This document shows, piece by piece, positions 62,445-64,000 of a DNA stretch of 64,000 bases (the stretch's first letter is position 1; every line of letters starts with the position of its first letter). The notes under the pieces were generated by a model. The model was not told where the DNA came from. It searched no databases and saw only the letters and a program-made list of their open reading frames with translations. The position numbers and the translations under genes were made by a program. This DNA comes from Stachybotrys elegans (lineage: Eukaryota > Ascomycota > Sordariomycetes > Hypocreales > Stachybotryaceae). The stretch lies in contig JAGPNK010000011.1 in NCBI GenBank assembly GCA_020746835.1, forward strand, positions 620,001 to 684,000. Direction: 5' to 3'.

Positions 62445-64000
62445 ATGTTTTCGGCCTTTGTGGAAAGCATGCAGCGCAGCCATAGTCGCGAGCAGGACCC
62501 CTCTCCGACCCGAATGGATCAATCACCCTTCGCCGCCTTTGGCCAAGCACCGCCCGCCCCAAACGACGTGGATCGCGACCAGCAGGTCCCTCGCGGCTCT
62601 TCGCCTGACCGCGACGGCGATGTAGACATGCCAGACTCTCCACCCCCTGATGCAGCCGGTCCTGCATCTCCTCCCTATAGTTCTTTTCAGCCTCAGACTG
62701 ACCCCGTCGCTTCTGCACCCTCCATCTTTGGCCCTGCATTCGAATCCTCCTCCAGAGATGTCGATGATGAGCCCGAGCCCCAAGAGAATCCCGACGCGAC
62801 CATCCTATCGCAGGAACTAGGCGAGACGATCCCAGCTACCAAATCTGCCTCGCCCGTCGATGCCGACACGCAAATCGACCAAGAGACGGCGGCGGCAAGT
62901 GAGAGAACGCCTCCTCCCAAGACACCCGCGTCAGGCAAGAAGCGCGGTAGACCTCCGGGTAGCCGCAACGTTGAAAAGACGCCAGCTCACATCCCGAGGG
63001 GCGAGCGGACACAGCCGAAGCGCGCTGCTCGCGACGCGCCAAAGCCCGCGCAGGAGTCGGCGCCCGCGCCAGCCAAGACCGTGCGACGACGTCGCGTGGC
63101 TACCAAGGCCGCCGTCACCAAGCCTGCTGCTACCAAGAGGAGAGGCCGTCCCAAGGCCACGCCCGCCAAGGACGCTGCCACTGCGCCCAAGAAGAGAGGT
63201 CGACCCAAGGCTGACGCGGTCGAGCCTCCAAAGAAGAGGGGTCGTCCCAAGGCTGATGCAGCCGAGGCTCCCAAGAAGAGAGGGCGACCCAAGGCCGACG
63301 CGACGGAAACCCCCAAGAAGAGAGGCCGTCCCAGTACTAAGACGGCCGCCAAAGCGACCACCAAGGCAAGCACCAAGGGAAACACCAGGACCACACTGGC
63401 AAAGGCGGCCAAGCCTCAAGGTGTTGTCAAGCGAGGACGTCCCCCAAAGACGGACCCATCCAAACTGGAGGCCGCTCTCAAGACAGACAAGGCTACCAAG
63501 CCAGCCCCGACTGGGAGAGGACGCGGTCGTGCCGCCAAGCCCGCTCCTGTCGCCGACAAAAAATCCGTCACAACGTCAGGACGCGGCTCCATCAGGACCT
63601 CTGCCACCACCCCTGCGGAATCGACAAAGCCTGCTGGACGCCGCGGGCGACCGGCCACCCAAGCTACCCCCAAAGACACACAAACACCCTCCAAGAGGGG
63701 TCGCCCTGTCAGCAAGCCGGCGCCATCTGCGGAGAAGACTGTCACACCCGGGCGAAGAGGCCGGTCCTCCAAGGCGGGTGGTTCTGATGCCCAGCCTGCT
63801 GCTGAACCTGCCAAGTCGGAAACCCCGGCCCAGACTCCTGGCCGTCGAGGCCGTCCTAAAGCTACTACTACGCCTTCGGTCACCCCGGGTACCCGTTCCG
63901 CCACAAAGCCAACCCCCAGGTCGGCCACGGCTCGCCAGGGCACCAAGTCCGCCGCCACCCCCAAGCCTGTTGAGCCAACCGCTGAAGCTACAACGTCTGG
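62445..64000 (+). CDS. AT-hook DNA-binding protein (3' end outside window)
   Basis: Open from ATG 62445 (MFSAFVESMQRSHSREQDPS) to the end of the window, at least 518 codons with no stop. The first ~150 residues are acidic, Pro/Ser/Asp-rich. From about residue 160 the sequence becomes Lys/Arg/Pro/Ala-rich with about ten AT-hook cores: GRPP in KKRGRPPGSRN, then repeated KKRGRPKAD, KRGRPPK, GRRGRPA, SKRGRPV and GRRGRPK. Four KKRGRP units near 63187-63330 form a regular ~16-residue tandem repeat. AT hooks bind the minor groove of AT-rich DNA, so the protein is probably nuclear and chromatin-associated. The C-terminal domain, which would define its complex, is not in view. Confidence 0.85.
   Translation, partial: MFSAFVESMQRSHSREQDPSPTRMDQSPFAAFGQAPPAPNDVDRDQQVPRGSSPDRDGDVDMPDSPPPDAAGPASPPYSSFQPQTDPVASAPSIFGPAFESSSRDVDDEPEPQENPDATILSQELGETIPATKSASPVDADTQIDQETAAASERTPPPKTPASGKKRGRPPGSRNVEKTPAHIPRGERTQPKRAARDAPKPAQESAPAPAKTVRRRRVATKAAVTKPAATKRRGRPKATPAKDAATAPKKRGRPKADAVEPPKKRGRPKADAAEAPKKRGRPKADATETPKKRGRPSTKTAAKATTKASTKGNTRTTLAKAAKPQGVVKRGRPPKTDPSKLEAALKTDKATKPAPTGRGRGRAAKPAPVADKKSVTTSGRGSIRTSATTPAESTKPAGRRGRPATQATPKDTQTPSKRGRPVSKPAPSAEKTVTPGRRGRSSKAGGSDAQPAAEPAKSETPAQTPGRRGRPKATTTPSVTPGTRSATKPTPRSATARQGTKSAATPKPVEPTAEATTS

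Noticed and set aside
1..64000. tRNA or 5S rRNA genes
   Set aside because: No cloverleaf with a GGTTCRANNCC arm or A/B-box pair could be identified by eye; a covariance-model scan would settle this.

Overview
This window is nuclear DNA of a filamentous ascomycete. Short introns (about 45-80 nt) with GTRNGT donors and CTRAC-type branch points interrupt most genes. The gene set is typical of Pezizomycotina: UMTA-type methyltransferase, HET domain protein, Zn2Cys6 regulator, secreted CAZymes, AT-hook protein. Hypocreales is my best guess for the order, but the sequence alone does not prove it.

Layout. 0.1-11.6 kb is gene-dense: a SAM methyltransferase, a secreted tannase/feruloyl esterase, a GH43-like hydrolase, a secreted PEBP protein, an epoxide hydrolase and a 1004-residue FUSC/aromatic-acid-exporter-like membrane protein. 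12.2-14.6 kb holds a fungal-specific protein with a frameshift. 14.6-26.8 kb is an accessory, transposon-rich block. It contains a tandem array of tiny exon-like units on the minus strand, a nearly intact LINE split by one in-frame TGA, a 344-bp hAT-type MITE with perfect 8-bp target duplications, a decayed gag-like ORF1, and a small Cys-rich gene with a frameshift.

26.8-39.3 kb is the most interesting gene group: a RelA/SpoT-domain protein with degenerate ankyrin repeats, a long coiled-coil protein, a membrane/coiled-coil protein, a Nudix hydrolase, a HET-domain protein with internal repeats, and a second Nudix hydrolase. This could be a nucleotide-signalling or allorecognition island, but that link is inference.

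39.3-64 kb returns to metabolic and secreted functions: SDR, pectate lyase (one-base frameshift), aminoglycoside-phosphotransferase-like kinase, a Zn2Cys6 regulator divergent from a secreted beta-lactamase-like protein, a Cys-rich GPI-type surface protein, a large polytopic membrane protein, an acyltransferase-3 protein, an MFS permease, a polyol-type zinc dehydrogenase, and the start of an AT-hook protein that runs off the window. 50.2-53.1 kb appears gene-free apart from a possible relic.

A dispersed ~80-bp repeat (four copies) and a second LINE fragment link the accessory block to the rest of the window. No tRNA, rRNA or CRISPR was seen.
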